Part shown: positions 41,913-50,444 of the stretch, piece after piece
How the letters are laid out: each line of letters opens with the position of its first letter
How positions within the stretch are numbered: position 1 is the stretch's first letter
Origin: Burkholderiaceae bacterium
GTDB taxonomy: Bacteria > Pseudomonadota > Gammaproteobacteria > Burkholderiales > Burkholderiaceae_C
DNA length: 64,000 nt
Direction: 5' to 3'
NCBI GenBank assembly: GCA_018780645.1
Contig: JADMJJ010000004.1
Location: 62,001 to 126,000 of the forward strand
Program-made: the position numbers and the translations under genes
Notes under the pieces: model-generated
Database searches by the model: none
Seen by the model: the letters and a program-made list of their open reading frames with translations, nothing else
Told to the model about the DNA's origin: nothing

Positions 41913-42311
41913 TCACATCGGGGGGCGGCGCAGACCCCAGCTCAGGCCCTGGGCCAGCAGCCAACCCAGGGCCAGGCCGAGGGCATCGGCGAGCAGGTCC
42001 TGCCACTCGCCGCTGCGGTTGGGCACATAGGTCTGGGCAATCTCGATGCCCGCGCCCAGGGCCAGCAGGGCCAGCCACAGGCCCGCCAGGCGCGCGCGGC
42101 TGCTGGCATAACCGAAGTAGCCGGCCACCATCAGCGAGGCAAAGGCCAGCGCATGGTTGGACTTGTCCCAGCCGGTGTCCATCTGCCGGGGCGGCGAGGG
42201 CGACAGCGCCAGGTACAGCACCGCCAGGGTCATCAAGAGGGTCAGGCCGCGCCACCAGGGCGCAGCGGCCGGCCCGGTGGTGAGCCGGGCCAGCAGTAGG
42301 CGGACAGTCAT
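41913..42311 (-). CDS. VanZ-like membrane protein
   Basis: 132 residues with four membrane helices. The VanZ-family pattern is present: ALSPSPPRQMDTGWDKSNHA (the conserved Asp-Lys-x-x-His region), FASLMVAGYFG, and the IEIAQTYVPNRSGEWQDLLA block followed by ALGLALGWLL. VanZ proteins give low-level teicoplanin resistance in enterococci; in proteobacteria the function is unknown and probably envelope-related. A strong terminator of the lipoprotein gene stands just upstream, so it is transcribed separately. Confidence 0.85.
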   Translation of the reverse strand: MTVRLLLARLTTGPAAAPWWRGLTLLMTLAVLYLALSPSPPRQMDTGWDKSNHALAFASLMVAGYFGYASSRARLAGLWLALLALGAGIEIAQTYVPNRSGEWQDLLADALGLALGWLLAQGLSWGLRRPPM

Positions 42312-42323
42312 CGGAGCGTCAAG

Positions 42324-42375
42324 AAAAAAGCGTCGGGATCGAGGCCGCTATTGAAGCATGCCTCGATCCCGACGC
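42324..42375 (-). terminator. strong Rho-independent terminator of the lipoprotein gene
   Basis: A perfect 16-bp inverted repeat (GCGTCGGGATCGAGGC at 42330-42345 against 42360-42375) with a 14-nt loop; on the minus strand it is followed by six T (42324-42329). It ends the caspase-lipoprotein transcript about 50 bp after the stop at 42425. Confidence 0.93.
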
Positions 42376-42424
42376 GGATCGGCCCGGCAGCGGGCCTTCG
42401 GCCCACGGCCATAAACCTATGAGC

Positions 42425-44149
42425 TCAGCGCACCGGCTTGCCGTTGAAGGTGCCCGATGTGAGCTCGCTGGTGTAGCCGGCGCTGCCGGTCGCGACCGAC
42501 TTGACCTGCACACCCTCGCCCGAGCTGCTGAACCACTGGGTGGTCACTTCGCCCTGGCCATCGTCCGTCTGGAACTTGCAGGTGCCTCGGAAGGTGCCTG
42601 CCGGCACGGTCACGTCCTCGTAGCCGACGAACCTGTCGACCTGGGTGATCGAGATGGTTGTCGGGCCGAAGATGATCGCACCCGAGGCGTCATAGCTGGT
42701 CGAAGTGGCCGATACGTTGCGGGTGTCGCTTTCTCCGGGCTTGAGCAGGAACAGGCGATTGCGAAGCGGCGGATTGAAGAGGATCTTCGCACTGCCCAGA
42801 TTGCCCCCCAGGTTGACGTTGGTGCCGTAGGCGATATAGCCGTTGCTCAGGTCCGGGCTGTAGTAGCCCAGCGTAATTGCCGCGTCAGAACCCGCGCCCA
42901 CCGAGGTGAACTTGAGCTCCAGTGCCGGGAAGCCCTCGAAGGTGGTCTGCCGCGTGATCTCCGTGGTGTAGGTCTCGTTGGTGACAACCGAGGAGGCACT
43001 GGTGTTCCTGTAGCTCATCACCTGTTTGGCGCCCACCACATACAGCGCCGGGTTGAAGCAGGTGCTCGGCGCGGTGATCGGGGCAGGCTGGGTCGGCGAG
43101 GCATAGTCGGTCTTGGCGCTGACCACGGCCGCGGCCAGCGACTGCGAGATGCCCGGACCATAGGCGGTCAGCTCGGCAGCAATCACCGAGGCGTTGAGCA
43201 CGCCGTCGTCCTTCACGTCCTTGACCAGCTGGGCCGTGAAGTTCAGTGCCGGGGCTGTCAACGTGGAGTTGAACTCGATGGCAGCACGAGGGATTGCGGC
43301 CAGCACCGTGCCGAAGCGCCCGGCATGGGTGTTGGGCAGGTCGCCTGCCTTGGTCGCGTCGCCTACCGCCTCGGCATAGTTGGTGATGTCGGTGATGGCG
43401 TACTGGGCCGGTGTGCGCGCATTGAAGGCGGCCAGCACGGTGTTGTTGGCCGTGGTCATCTGCGCTGCAGTCAGCGGGGTGCTGGTGCCGAAGGTGGTCA
43501 AGGCGTACTGGTAGGCCGCTTCGGTCAGTGGGTTGGCGCTGACATGGTGGGTCAGCGCAGGAATCAGCACATGCAGCTTCTGGCCGGCAAGGTTGATCCA
43601 GGCCTTCTTGGCCTCGTCGAAGTATTCGCCGCCGCCGGAGCCGTCGTCTGCAAACTCGAGAATGATCGGGCCCTTGTAGGTCTTGGGATAGAGGGAGACC
43701 AGGTTGTTGAGCAGGGCAGCCGAGCCGAGCACCGTTCCATCGGGCTTGGTCACCGTGACCTTGACCTTGCGCATCTGGCCCAGGCCGCCGCCGCCGCCAT
43801 CGCCGCCACCGCCACCACCGTCACCGCCGACGCCGCCGCCGTCGCCGCTGTCAGCCGCGCAGGTGCCGCCGCAGGCCGCACCGCCGGAGAGAATCTCGAA
43901 TTCAGGTGCCGGGGCGGGCGCCGGGGCAGGAGCGGGCGCTGGAGCCGGCGCGGGCGCCGGGGCAGGAGCGGGTGCCGGAGCGGGAGCAGGGGCGGGCGCC
44001 GGTGCTGGCGCTGGCGCAGGGGCGGGCGGCGCGGGGGCCGGGTCGTCGCCTCCACCGCCGCAAGCGGCCAGTGATACCACCAGGGCCATCCAGCCGATGC
44101 GCAACATCGGGTTCAGGACGGTATCTCGCTCGCTCTTCTGCTCAGTCAT
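42425..44149 (-). CDS. Pro-Ala-repeat surface lipoprotein of unknown function
   Basis: 574 residues from ATG 44149, placed 7 bp after AAGGAG; a GTG two codons earlier is too close to that site. The lipobox SLAACGGGG marks lipid attachment at the Cys near residue 30. It is followed by a Pro-Ala dipeptide run of about 45 residues, a CGGTC pair, a Gly-Asp-rich linker, and a large domain with no family I recognise (TVTKPDGTVLGSAALLNNLV, ILEFADDGSGGGEYFDEAKK, FNARTPAQYAITDITNYAEA and a C-terminal beta-rich half). The repeat probably spans the envelope or peptidoglycan. It follows the secreted caspase-like gene by 18 bp, so the two are co-transcribed. Confidence 0.82.
   Translation of the reverse strand: MTEQKSERDTVLNPMLRIGWMALVVSLAACGGGGDDPAPAPPAPAPAPAPAPAPAPAPAPAPAPAPAPAPAPAPAPAPAPAPEFEILSGGAACGGTCAADSGDGGGVGGDGGGGGGDGGGGGLGQMRKVKVTVTKPDGTVLGSAALLNNLVSLYPKTYKGPIILEFADDGSGGGEYFDEAKKAWINLAGQKLHVLIPALTHHVSANPLTEAAYQYALTTFGTSTPLTAAQMTTANNTVLAAFNARTPAQYAITDITNYAEAVGDATKAGDLPNTHAGRFGTVLAAIPRAAIEFNSTLTAPALNFTAQLVKDVKDDGVLNASVIAAELTAYGPGISQSLAAAVVSAKTDYASPTQPAPITAPSTCFNPALYVVGAKQVMSYRNTSASSVVTNETYTTEITRQTTFEGFPALELKFTSVGAGSDAAITLGYYSPDLSNGYIAYGTNVNLGGNLGSAKILFNPPLRNRLFLLKPGESDTRNVSATSTSYDASGAIIFGPTTISITQVDRFVGYEDVTVPAGTFRGTCKFQTDDGQGEVTTQWFSSSGEGVQVKSVATGSAGYTSELTSGTFNGKPVR
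43905..44040 (-). repeat. in-gene GC-rich repeat encoding a Pro-Ala run
   Basis: Degenerate CC(G/C)GC(C/T)-type hexamers encode alternating Pro and Ala. A stretch of more than 20 nt recurs exactly 36 nt apart (starting at 43914 and 43950), equal to six dipeptides, which points to slippage or recent duplication. The length is likely to vary between strains. Confidence 0.8.
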
Positions 44150-44167
44150 GCTCACGCTCCTTGCGTT

Positions 44168-47122
44168 TCACTTGCGGGTGGTGGCCGGTACTGCGGCCAA
44201 AGGGAAATCCGAGATGCCATTCGGTACGGCGGTGACGGGGGTCTGGCGACCCTGGGTCAGCGAGCGCACCTCGTGGGCGACGTAATAGTCCAGCCCCTTG
44301 TGGGTGACCACCCCCTCCTTGCGGAAGTCGGCGTTGCCCGAAAGGCCGGCGACCAGGGCCTTGGTGAATGCGCCATTGCCCCAGGCCGTGTCCTCCAGCG
44401 ACTCCTGGCGCGGGGCGCTGCCCGAGAACACAATCACGCCCAGCTCGGCGCTGGCCAGGCCGTTGGCCAGGCGGGTGATCTCGCGGCGGGTGAACTTGCC
44501 CACCGACTTGCCGGCGAAGCAGGTGTCGACGAAGAACAGCGCCCGGCCCTTGATCGCGGCCAGCGTGCCGCGCAGCTGCGTCTCGGACACGCCGGTCTGG
44601 GCCACCTGGGTGTCCTTCATGTCATGCGGCAGGAAGTGATAGATGTCGGCCGCGTCGGCCACGCCGTGGCCGGCGACGAACAGCATCGCCATGTCATTGG
44701 GCTTGGTCACCGTCTGCAGCCAGCGCAGGCCGGCCAGAATATTGGCCCGGGTGGCCTGCTCGTCGAGCAGCAGGCGGGACTCGACCTGCTGGTAGTAGAT
44801 GCCGCTCTGCTGCTCCAGCGCGCGGGAGAAATCACGCGCATCCTTGGCCGCCAGGCCCAGGTTGTAGTCCTTGTTGGCATAGCGGCTCACACCCACCGCC
44901 AGCAGATAGAGCTTGGGCCGCCGGTCGACCGGCGGCTGCAGGGCCGGTGCGGTGCTGACGAAGTCGAGCTCGGCCGGCATCGAGGTGCCATTGGGGCCTT
45001 CCGCGAAGATCTGGATCTTGCCCTCGTGCTTGTTCAGCGTGATCACCATCCGCCCCTCGGCCTCACCGCCGGCGCCGATATCCGTCTGCCTGAAGGTGGC
45101 CTCCACCGGGCGGCCATCGACGCGAACGATCAGCTTCTCCATCGCCTGCTTGTCCACCGCGAACAGCTTGTAATTGATCGCCAGCTCGGCCAGGCTGGTC
45201 TCGACCCGCGGCACATGGGCCACTTCGGTGCTGGGCACCTGTGCCAGGGTCACCACCGGCGGCAGCGACAGGGCCAGCGGCCGCGGCGCCAGCTCGGCCT
45301 GCAGGGACTTCACGACCTCGGGATCGGCCTGCTCCTGCGCCAGCTGCACGCGCTGCGCATTGGCCAGTTGCAGCGCCCGCACCGGGTCGCGCTGAACCAG
45401 CACCTGGTCGATCACGTCCGGGCGCAGATAACGCTCGCGAAAGCGGGACACGCCGAAGTAGTCGGCCCGCTCACCGCCCGGGCGTGGCACCAGCCAGCCG
45501 ACCAGGTCTTCCGAGCCCGGACCGGCGTCGAAATAGCCGGCCTCGGTCCAGAGCACCCAGCGGCCGTCCTGCAGCAGCAGCAGGGACAGCAGGGCCGCGC
45601 CGTCGTCGGCACGGCGCCAGCGCAGGGTGCCGTCGGCCAGCGCCGCCACCACCAGCTTGCCATCGGCCGAGACGTTGACCGAGCGCGCCTCGGTGTGCAG
45701 CGGCACCGTCCAGAGGGCGACGCCCTTGGCGTTCAGCCTGCGCAGCGCGCGGCTGGTGGCCAGCAGCACCGAGCCGCCGTCGGGCAGCAGGGCCGCAGCC
45801 CGCGAGGACTCGTTGGCCAGCAGCTCGACCGCATTGCCATTGACCTTGGGCGTGCGGGTGTTCTCCCACTCGCTGACGCGCAGCCTGAAACTGGACGGAT
45901 CGGGTGCGCGGCTGCCGGCCTCGCCCTTGCCGGGTCGACGTGCAGCCAATGCGAACGAATGAGTCTCGCCGCTGGCGCTGCGCCATTCGACACTGGCGGC
46001 GTCCGCGCTGACCTTGAGCGCGGAGGCATTGGCCACGCGGGTGGTCAGCGAGCCGCTCTGCATGATCGGGCGCAGGCCGTCGAGCACCGTCCAGGTGGCA
46101 TCGAAGCTGGCAAAGGCGATGCGACCGCCGGGCAGGGTGGCGAAGTCCTGGATCGAATCGCCGGCCACCACCGCGCCCTCGCTGCGTCCCTCGGGCCAGC
46201 TGATGCGCTTGACGACGAAACGGCCTGGGTCGTTGCCGCCAGTGCCGCCGGCATACAGGGCACGGCCGTCGGCCTGCCAGCCGACATTCATCAGATTGCC
46301 GAAGAACAGGTCGCGGAATTCGAAGCTGCGCTGCAACTGGCGCGTCTGCGCGTCGTAGACATCGACCTGCACGCGGTTGCTTGCCGCGCGCGAGAAATAG
46401 CCCACCGCCAGCAGGCGGCCATCGGGTGAGTGGCGCACGCCCACCGGGTCGCCCAGCGCCACGGTGATTTCGCCCGCCGCCTGCACGCCGCTGGCGCCGA
46501 GATTGAACAGCCTGATGCGCCCGTCGAAGGCGCTGACGGCCAGCTGGCCGGCCGCATTGATGGACAGGCCATAGGCGTCGGCGGGCAACCGGGTTTCATG
46601 GGCCAGCGTGCCGTCGGCCCTGAACACCCGCAGCGCAGCCTCGCCGATATAGGCCGCCGCCAGCCATTGCCCGTCGGTCGACCAGGCCAGGTGGCGGACA
46701 TTCGCGCCCAGCGCCTTGAAGGCCGCGCGGAAGTTGCCCGAGGGCAGATCGAACAGATAGATGCGCGGGACGCCGCCGGCCAGCGCGGTGGTGCCCGCCA
46801 GTGCCACGGTGCGACCATCGGGAGCGATGGCTGCGCCGTAGAGCCGGCCGCTCTCGTCCTCGCCCACCGGCACCCGCAGCGTGCGCAGTGGGCGGCCGCT
46901 GGCCAGGTCCCAGAGCATGGCCGTCTTGTCGTCGGAGGCGGTCACGGCCAGGCGGCCACCCGGGTCGGTGCCGAGCCGGCGCAGCGGGCCGGTGTGGCTG
47001 CCCACGTCCAGCACCAGCACGGGCGCTTCCTGGGCCTGGAGCGGTGACAGCGCGGCCCCGCACGCCAGCAGCGAAAGCAACATCCCGCAGGTCTTGATCC
47101 GGCAACGCTTCAGCAACTCCAC
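44168..47122 (-). CDS. secreted WD40-repeat/caspase-like protease
   Basis: 984 residues from a GTG at 47122, chosen for the GGAGG five bases before it and because it yields a proper signal peptide (KRCRIKTCGMLLSLLACGAA, cleavage after PLQA). Residues 35-540 look like WD40/beta-propeller repeats, for example VTASDDKTAMLWDLASGRPL, HLAWSTDGQWLAAAY and VRHSPDGRLLAVGYF. The C-terminal 240 residues are a peptidase C14 (caspase-like) domain: KLYLLAVGVSRYANKDYNLG, the catalytic His819 in FVAGHGV and Cys868 in FFVDTCFAG. The dyad is intact. The lipoprotein gene follows in the same operon. Target and trigger are unknown. Confidence 0.9.
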   Translation of the reverse strand: MELLKRCRIKTCGMLLSLLACGAALSPLQAQEAPVLVLDVGSHTGPLRRLGTDPGGRLAVTASDDKTAMLWDLASGRPLRTLRVPVGEDESGRLYGAAIAPDGRTVALAGTTALAGGVPRIYLFDLPSGNFRAAFKALGANVRHLAWSTDGQWLAAAYIGEAALRVFRADGTLAHETRLPADAYGLSINAAGQLAVSAFDGRIRLFNLGASGVQAAGEITVALGDPVGVRHSPDGRLLAVGYFSRAASNRVQVDVYDAQTRQLQRSFEFRDLFFGNLMNVGWQADGRALYAGGTGGNDPGRFVVKRISWPEGRSEGAVVAGDSIQDFATLPGGRIAFASFDATWTVLDGLRPIMQSGSLTTRVANASALKVSADAASVEWRSASGETHSFALAARRPGKGEAGSRAPDPSSFRLRVSEWENTRTPKVNGNAVELLANESSRAAALLPDGGSVLLATSRALRRLNAKGVALWTVPLHTEARSVNVSADGKLVVAALADGTLRWRRADDGAALLSLLLLQDGRWVLWTEAGYFDAGPGSEDLVGWLVPRPGGERADYFGVSRFRERYLRPDVIDQVLVQRDPVRALQLANAQRVQLAQEQADPEVVKSLQAELAPRPLALSLPPVVTLAQVPSTEVAHVPRVETSLAELAINYKLFAVDKQAMEKLIVRVDGRPVEATFRQTDIGAGGEAEGRMVITLNKHEGKIQIFAEGPNGTSMPAELDFVSTAPALQPPVDRRPKLYLLAVGVSRYANKDYNLGLAAKDARDFSRALEQQSGIYYQQVESRLLLDEQATRANILAGLRWLQTVTKPNDMAMLFVAGHGVADAADIYHFLPHDMKDTQVAQTGVSETQLRGTLAAIKGRALFFVDTCFAGKSVGKFTRREITRLANGLASAELGVIVFSGSAPRQESLEDTAWGNGAFTKALVAGLSGNADFRKEGVVTHKGLDYYVAHEVRSLTQGRQTPVTAVPNGISDFPLAAVPATTRK

Positions 47123-47224
47123 CGCCCCCTCCGACCCAAATTTGGAAAATCTGAAAATACTGTACGCCTGAATTGGCGCGCAGTCTGCCTTGATCGTCGT
47201 CAACAAAGAGGATTTCCGCTCAAA

Positions 47225-49684
47225 CTAGGGGGTCAGGTCATGGCCGAGGCGCAGCAGCAGCCAGCCTGGCAATCCCAGATAGAGCGTGACGAGGCCCAGG
47301 CGCTCAAGCCAGCGCCGGATCTCGGTGGCGCGTGCCGGGCCGAGCAACAAGGCCACCAGCGTACCGGTCTCGATTGCCGTGCGCAGCACGGCTGCGCACA
47401 GCACCACGCCGATCGCCCAGGCGGCCCACCAGAGCGTGAAGCTTTTCAGAAAGGGCAGCAGGCCCAGGCTGTAGTACTCGCCCAGGCTGCTGCCGTAGGC
47501 AATGTGCTGGTGCAAGCGGAACGCCGGCACCGCCAGCGCCAGGGGCAGCAGCACGAACTTGGCCAGCGGGCTGGCCAGGCGACCACCCCCGATGGCCAGG
47601 CGCGCCCGGGCGTAGAGGGCCGCTCGCGATGCCGGTATCTCCCGCAACCGCGGGCCACCGTCGGCCGCCAGGGCCCGTGCCAGGGCAAGGGGGTCGTCGA
47701 GCGCGAGCCCGTGGTGCCAACGCTCGCCGGACACCAGGCGCAGCCAGGCACCCGGACCCGGAAGGGGCAGGCGCCAGGGCTCGACGGCGGCGATGTCGCG
47801 CAGTGGCAGTTCGAGGCGCCGCCTGCCGCGCGTCAGCACCAGCAGGCCCTGCTCGATGCCGGCGCCTGCCGCGAACGCGCGCAGCACGCACCAGGCCGCG
47901 GCCTCCGGGATCAGGAAGAGCGCGGCGACGGTGCGGATCTGCGCGAGCGTGTTGGATGGCAGGGTGCCGTCGCCAAGCAGGATGGCCGCGACCATCCACA
48001 GCAGGCTGCCGCGCGCGAAGGCCCTCAGCAAAGCGGCTGCGATGCGCGCGCTGCGGGGCAAGACGGCCACCTGGGACAGGATGGCAGCATCCGTCTGCGT
48101 TGCCGTGGCCTGCACGTCGGCAGGCCACCAGCGGCGCGCTGCGGCCGTCACGGCCAGCAGCACGAGCAGCACCGCCGCCGCCCGCCCCACCCAGTCGCCC
48201 CAGGCCACCATCAGCGTGCGCGGCGCCTCTCCCACCGGCAACGCACCGACCACCAGCGCGCGCTCGCCCATGCGCGCCCCGGCGATGACGCTGCCGCCCG
48301 CGTCGATGATGGCGCTGTGGCCGTTGGTGGTGACGCGGAACTGCGGCAGACGCGTCTCGATGCTGCGAAAGGCCGCCACCGCCTGGTGCAGTTCCGCCCC
48401 CAGCGCGTGGTCGGTGAACCAGGAATCGTTGGACATCGTCAGGATGGCCTGGGCGCCCTGCCGGGCACCGGCTATTGCGAGATCAGCGTCTACATCGTCG
48501 AGGCAGATCAGCGGCAGCACCGGAATCTCGCGTCCGTCGGCCAGGCGCAGAGGGAACACACGGGCACCCGTGCCGGGGCGCCAGGAGCCGGCCCAGGGCA
48601 ACCAGCGCCGCTGGGTCGGGCCGTCCAGCCAGGCGGGCACATATTCGGTCATCGGGAAGGGCCGGGTCTTGCGGTACAAGCCCAGCAGGCCCGTGCCGGG
48701 TGACACGAAGGCGGCCGCGTTGTATTCGCCGGCCTCGTCGCGGTCGTAGGTGCCGAACACAAAGGGCACGCCGGCGGCACTGACGATGGCCAGGATCTCG
48801 CGGTCGAACTCGGCACCGGCCTCGCTCTTGGGCTGGCCGAAGGTCGTGGGGTAGACCGTTTCAGACCACAGCACCGCGTCCGCGTGTTGCCGTTCGACGG
48901 CGTCGTAGGACATCGCGTAGTGCGTGTCCAGCACCTCGCGCACCACGGCGCCTGCACCCTGTTCGCGGCGCCGGCGCTCGTAGTCGGTGAGGTTAGCTTG
49001 CACCAGCGCCAGGCGCAGCGGTTTGTCGGCTGCAGGCGACTCGCCCGGCAACTGGGACAGCGCATGGAAGCCGTAGCCGGCCAGCAGCAGCGGCAGGCCC
49101 GCGGCCATGGCCAGCGGGAGGGCCACGGCGCGCACACCGGCCCGGCCGCGCTCGATGGCCATCGTGATGCACTCGTTGGCCAGCAGCAGCAAGACCGTGA
49201 GGCCGGCCGCACCGCCGATGTCGGCCGCCTGACGCAACAGCTGTGACGGATACAGACCGTAGCCGAGCGTGTCGCCGAGCAGGCGGGGCACCAGCCACTC
49301 GGTCGCCACCCAGGCTGCGGCACCTGCCAGTGCGCGCAGGGCGCTGCCGTGGTGGCGGCCAACGACGTGGCGCACCAGCACGAAGGCGAGGAACTGAGGC
49401 TGGAACAGGGGTGCGGCCAACAACAGCAGCGCCAGGCCGGCGGCTCCGCCAATCTGCGTGTAGCTGCCGATGGCGCTGCCGAACCAGGCGAACACGGCGG
49501 CCGTGTAGGCGATCGACATCGCCCAGCCACTGAGCAGGCCGGCCGCGAGCGACCGCTCCGTGGCCAAGGTGCGCAACCACGGCACCAGGGCCACGAAGCC
49601 GAGCAGCCAGCCCGCGCCGCCGCGGGCGTAGAGCCAGCACAGCAGCGCGCTGGCAAGCACGCCAGCCCATCTGCTGCCGATCAA
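47225..49684 (-). CDS. Lnt-like N-acyltransferase with C-terminal membrane/PH-like extension
   Basis: 819 residues. Residues 1-215 contain seven or so membrane helices, and 222-490 a nitrilase-type domain. The acyltransferase triad fits: Glu275 (LWSETVYP), Lys339 (LYRKTRPFPMTEYVP) and Cys394 (LPLICLDD), at nearly the E. coli Lnt positions (267, 335, 387); TMSNDSWF also matches. Ordinary Lnt ends near 510-530. Here about 300 residues follow, with further membrane helices around a soluble insert (LVLTRGRRRLELPLRDIAAV to HGLALDDPLALARAL) that resembles a bacterial PH domain. It may acylate lipoproteins or another acceptor. Start uncertain: TTG at 49684 lacks a ribosome site and an in-frame CTG overlaps the previous stop. 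Confidence 0.82.
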   Translation of the reverse strand: MIGSRWAGVLASALLCWLYARGGAGWLLGFVALVPWLRTLATERSLAAGLLSGWAMSIAYTAAVFAWFGSAIGSYTQIGGAAGLALLLLAAPLFQPQFLAFVLVRHVVGRHHGSALRALAGAAAWVATEWLVPRLLGDTLGYGLYPSQLLRQAADIGGAAGLTVLLLLANECITMAIERGRAGVRAVALPLAMAAGLPLLLAGYGFHALSQLPGESPAADKPLRLALVQANLTDYERRRREQGAGAVVREVLDTHYAMSYDAVERQHADAVLWSETVYPTTFGQPKSEAGAEFDREILAIVSAAGVPFVFGTYDRDEAGEYNAAAFVSPGTGLLGLYRKTRPFPMTEYVPAWLDGPTQRRWLPWAGSWRPGTGARVFPLRLADGREIPVLPLICLDDVDADLAIAGARQGAQAILTMSNDSWFTDHALGAELHQAVAAFRSIETRLPQFRVTTNGHSAIIDAGGSVIAGARMGERALVVGALPVGEAPRTLMVAWGDWVGRAAAVLLVLLAVTAAARRWWPADVQATATQTDAAILSQVAVLPRSARIAAALLRAFARGSLLWMVAAILLGDGTLPSNTLAQIRTVAALFLIPEAAAWCVLRAFAAGAGIEQGLLVLTRGRRRLELPLRDIAAVEPWRLPLPGPGAWLRLVSGERWHHGLALDDPLALARALAADGGPRLREIPASRAALYARARLAIGGGRLASPLAKFVLLPLALAVPAFRLHQHIAYGSSLGEYYSLGLLPFLKSFTLWWAAWAIGVVLCAAVLRTAIETGTLVALLLGPARATEIRRWLERLGLVTLYLGLPGWLLLRLGHDLTP

Positions 49685-49719
49685 ATGGGAGATCGGCCGG
49701 GACAGTAGTGCCGTGATGC

Positions 49720-50424
49720 TCAGCTCCCGGGGCTCTCTGCCGGGGCCGGGACCACGATGCGGCGTATCGGCAGGCCCTGCGGCGCGAGTTCCGGCGGCAC
49801 CACGCGGTCCTTGGGCATGGCGATCGGTTGGCGCGCGGCGTCGAACAGCTGGTGGTCCGGCGCGAACATCAGGATGGGTTCGATGCGCTGGCCATCGTCG
49901 GTGGCCTGGTAGTGGCGCACATAGCCCGCGGGCAGCGGGAAGTCCTCGGGCACCGCCAGGCCGATCAGTGGCGGGCGTGTGCCCGGCGGCGAGAAGGCGC
50001 CGAGGCCGGTGTAGACACCTGCCTGGTGCAGCCGGGCAATCACCTCGGCCATTGTCGGTCGCTCGCCTTCGTTGACATAGTCGGCCAGGTCAGGCGTCTG
50101 GTCGCCGGCAGGGTCTCGCAGGCGCGGTATGCGCAGCGGTGCTGCGGGCGCCGGGCCGAGCGCGGTGGCGGCCGGGCGCATCGCTTGGGCGGACGCTGCG
50201 CCGCTTGGCGCCAGCGTTGCGGTGGGGGCCGACGGGCCGCTGGCCGCGACCGATAGGGTGGCGGAGTTGACGGGCGCAGGTGGCGCCGCCGATTGCCACC
50301 ACCAGACCAGGCCGCCGGCGACCAGAGCCAGGGCAAGCGCAAGCAGGCCCAGCGACGGACCCCAGGTCAACGGTCCGTCGGCCGGATCGGCGGAGGTCCG
50401 GTCGGATCGACGAGGCTTGTCCAT
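49720..50424 (-). CDS. single-pass membrane protein of unknown function
   Basis: 234 residues. A basic N terminus (DKPRRSDRTSADPADG) precedes one membrane helix (LGLLALALALVAGGLVWWW, about 26-45). A Pro/Ala/Ser-rich spacer (50-95) leads to a small periplasmic domain with RIPRLRDPAGDQTPDLADYV, MAEVIARLHQAGVYTGLGAF and a closing FAPDHQLFDAARQPIAMPKD. I recognise no family. It sits 20 bp after the SGNH hydrolase and 35 bp before the Lnt-like gene, all in one direction, and may be an anchor or activator for one of them. Confidence 0.75.
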   Translation of the reverse strand: MDKPRRSDRTSADPADGPLTWGPSLGLLALALALVAGGLVWWWQSAAPPAPVNSATLSVAASGPSAPTATLAPSGAASAQAMRPAATALGPAPAAPLRIPRLRDPAGDQTPDLADYVNEGERPTMAEVIARLHQAGVYTGLGAFSPPGTRPPLIGLAVPEDFPLPAGYVRHYQATDDGQRIEPILMFAPDHQLFDAARQPIAMPKDRVVPPELAPQGLPIRRIVVPAPAESPGS

Positions 50425-50444
50425 CGGACATGCCCCGCCGCGAC

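Noticed and set aside
43905-44040. Possible CRISPR-like or tandem DNA array
   Set aside because: The repeat is a protein-coding Pro-Ala hexamer run with no spacers or cas genes.
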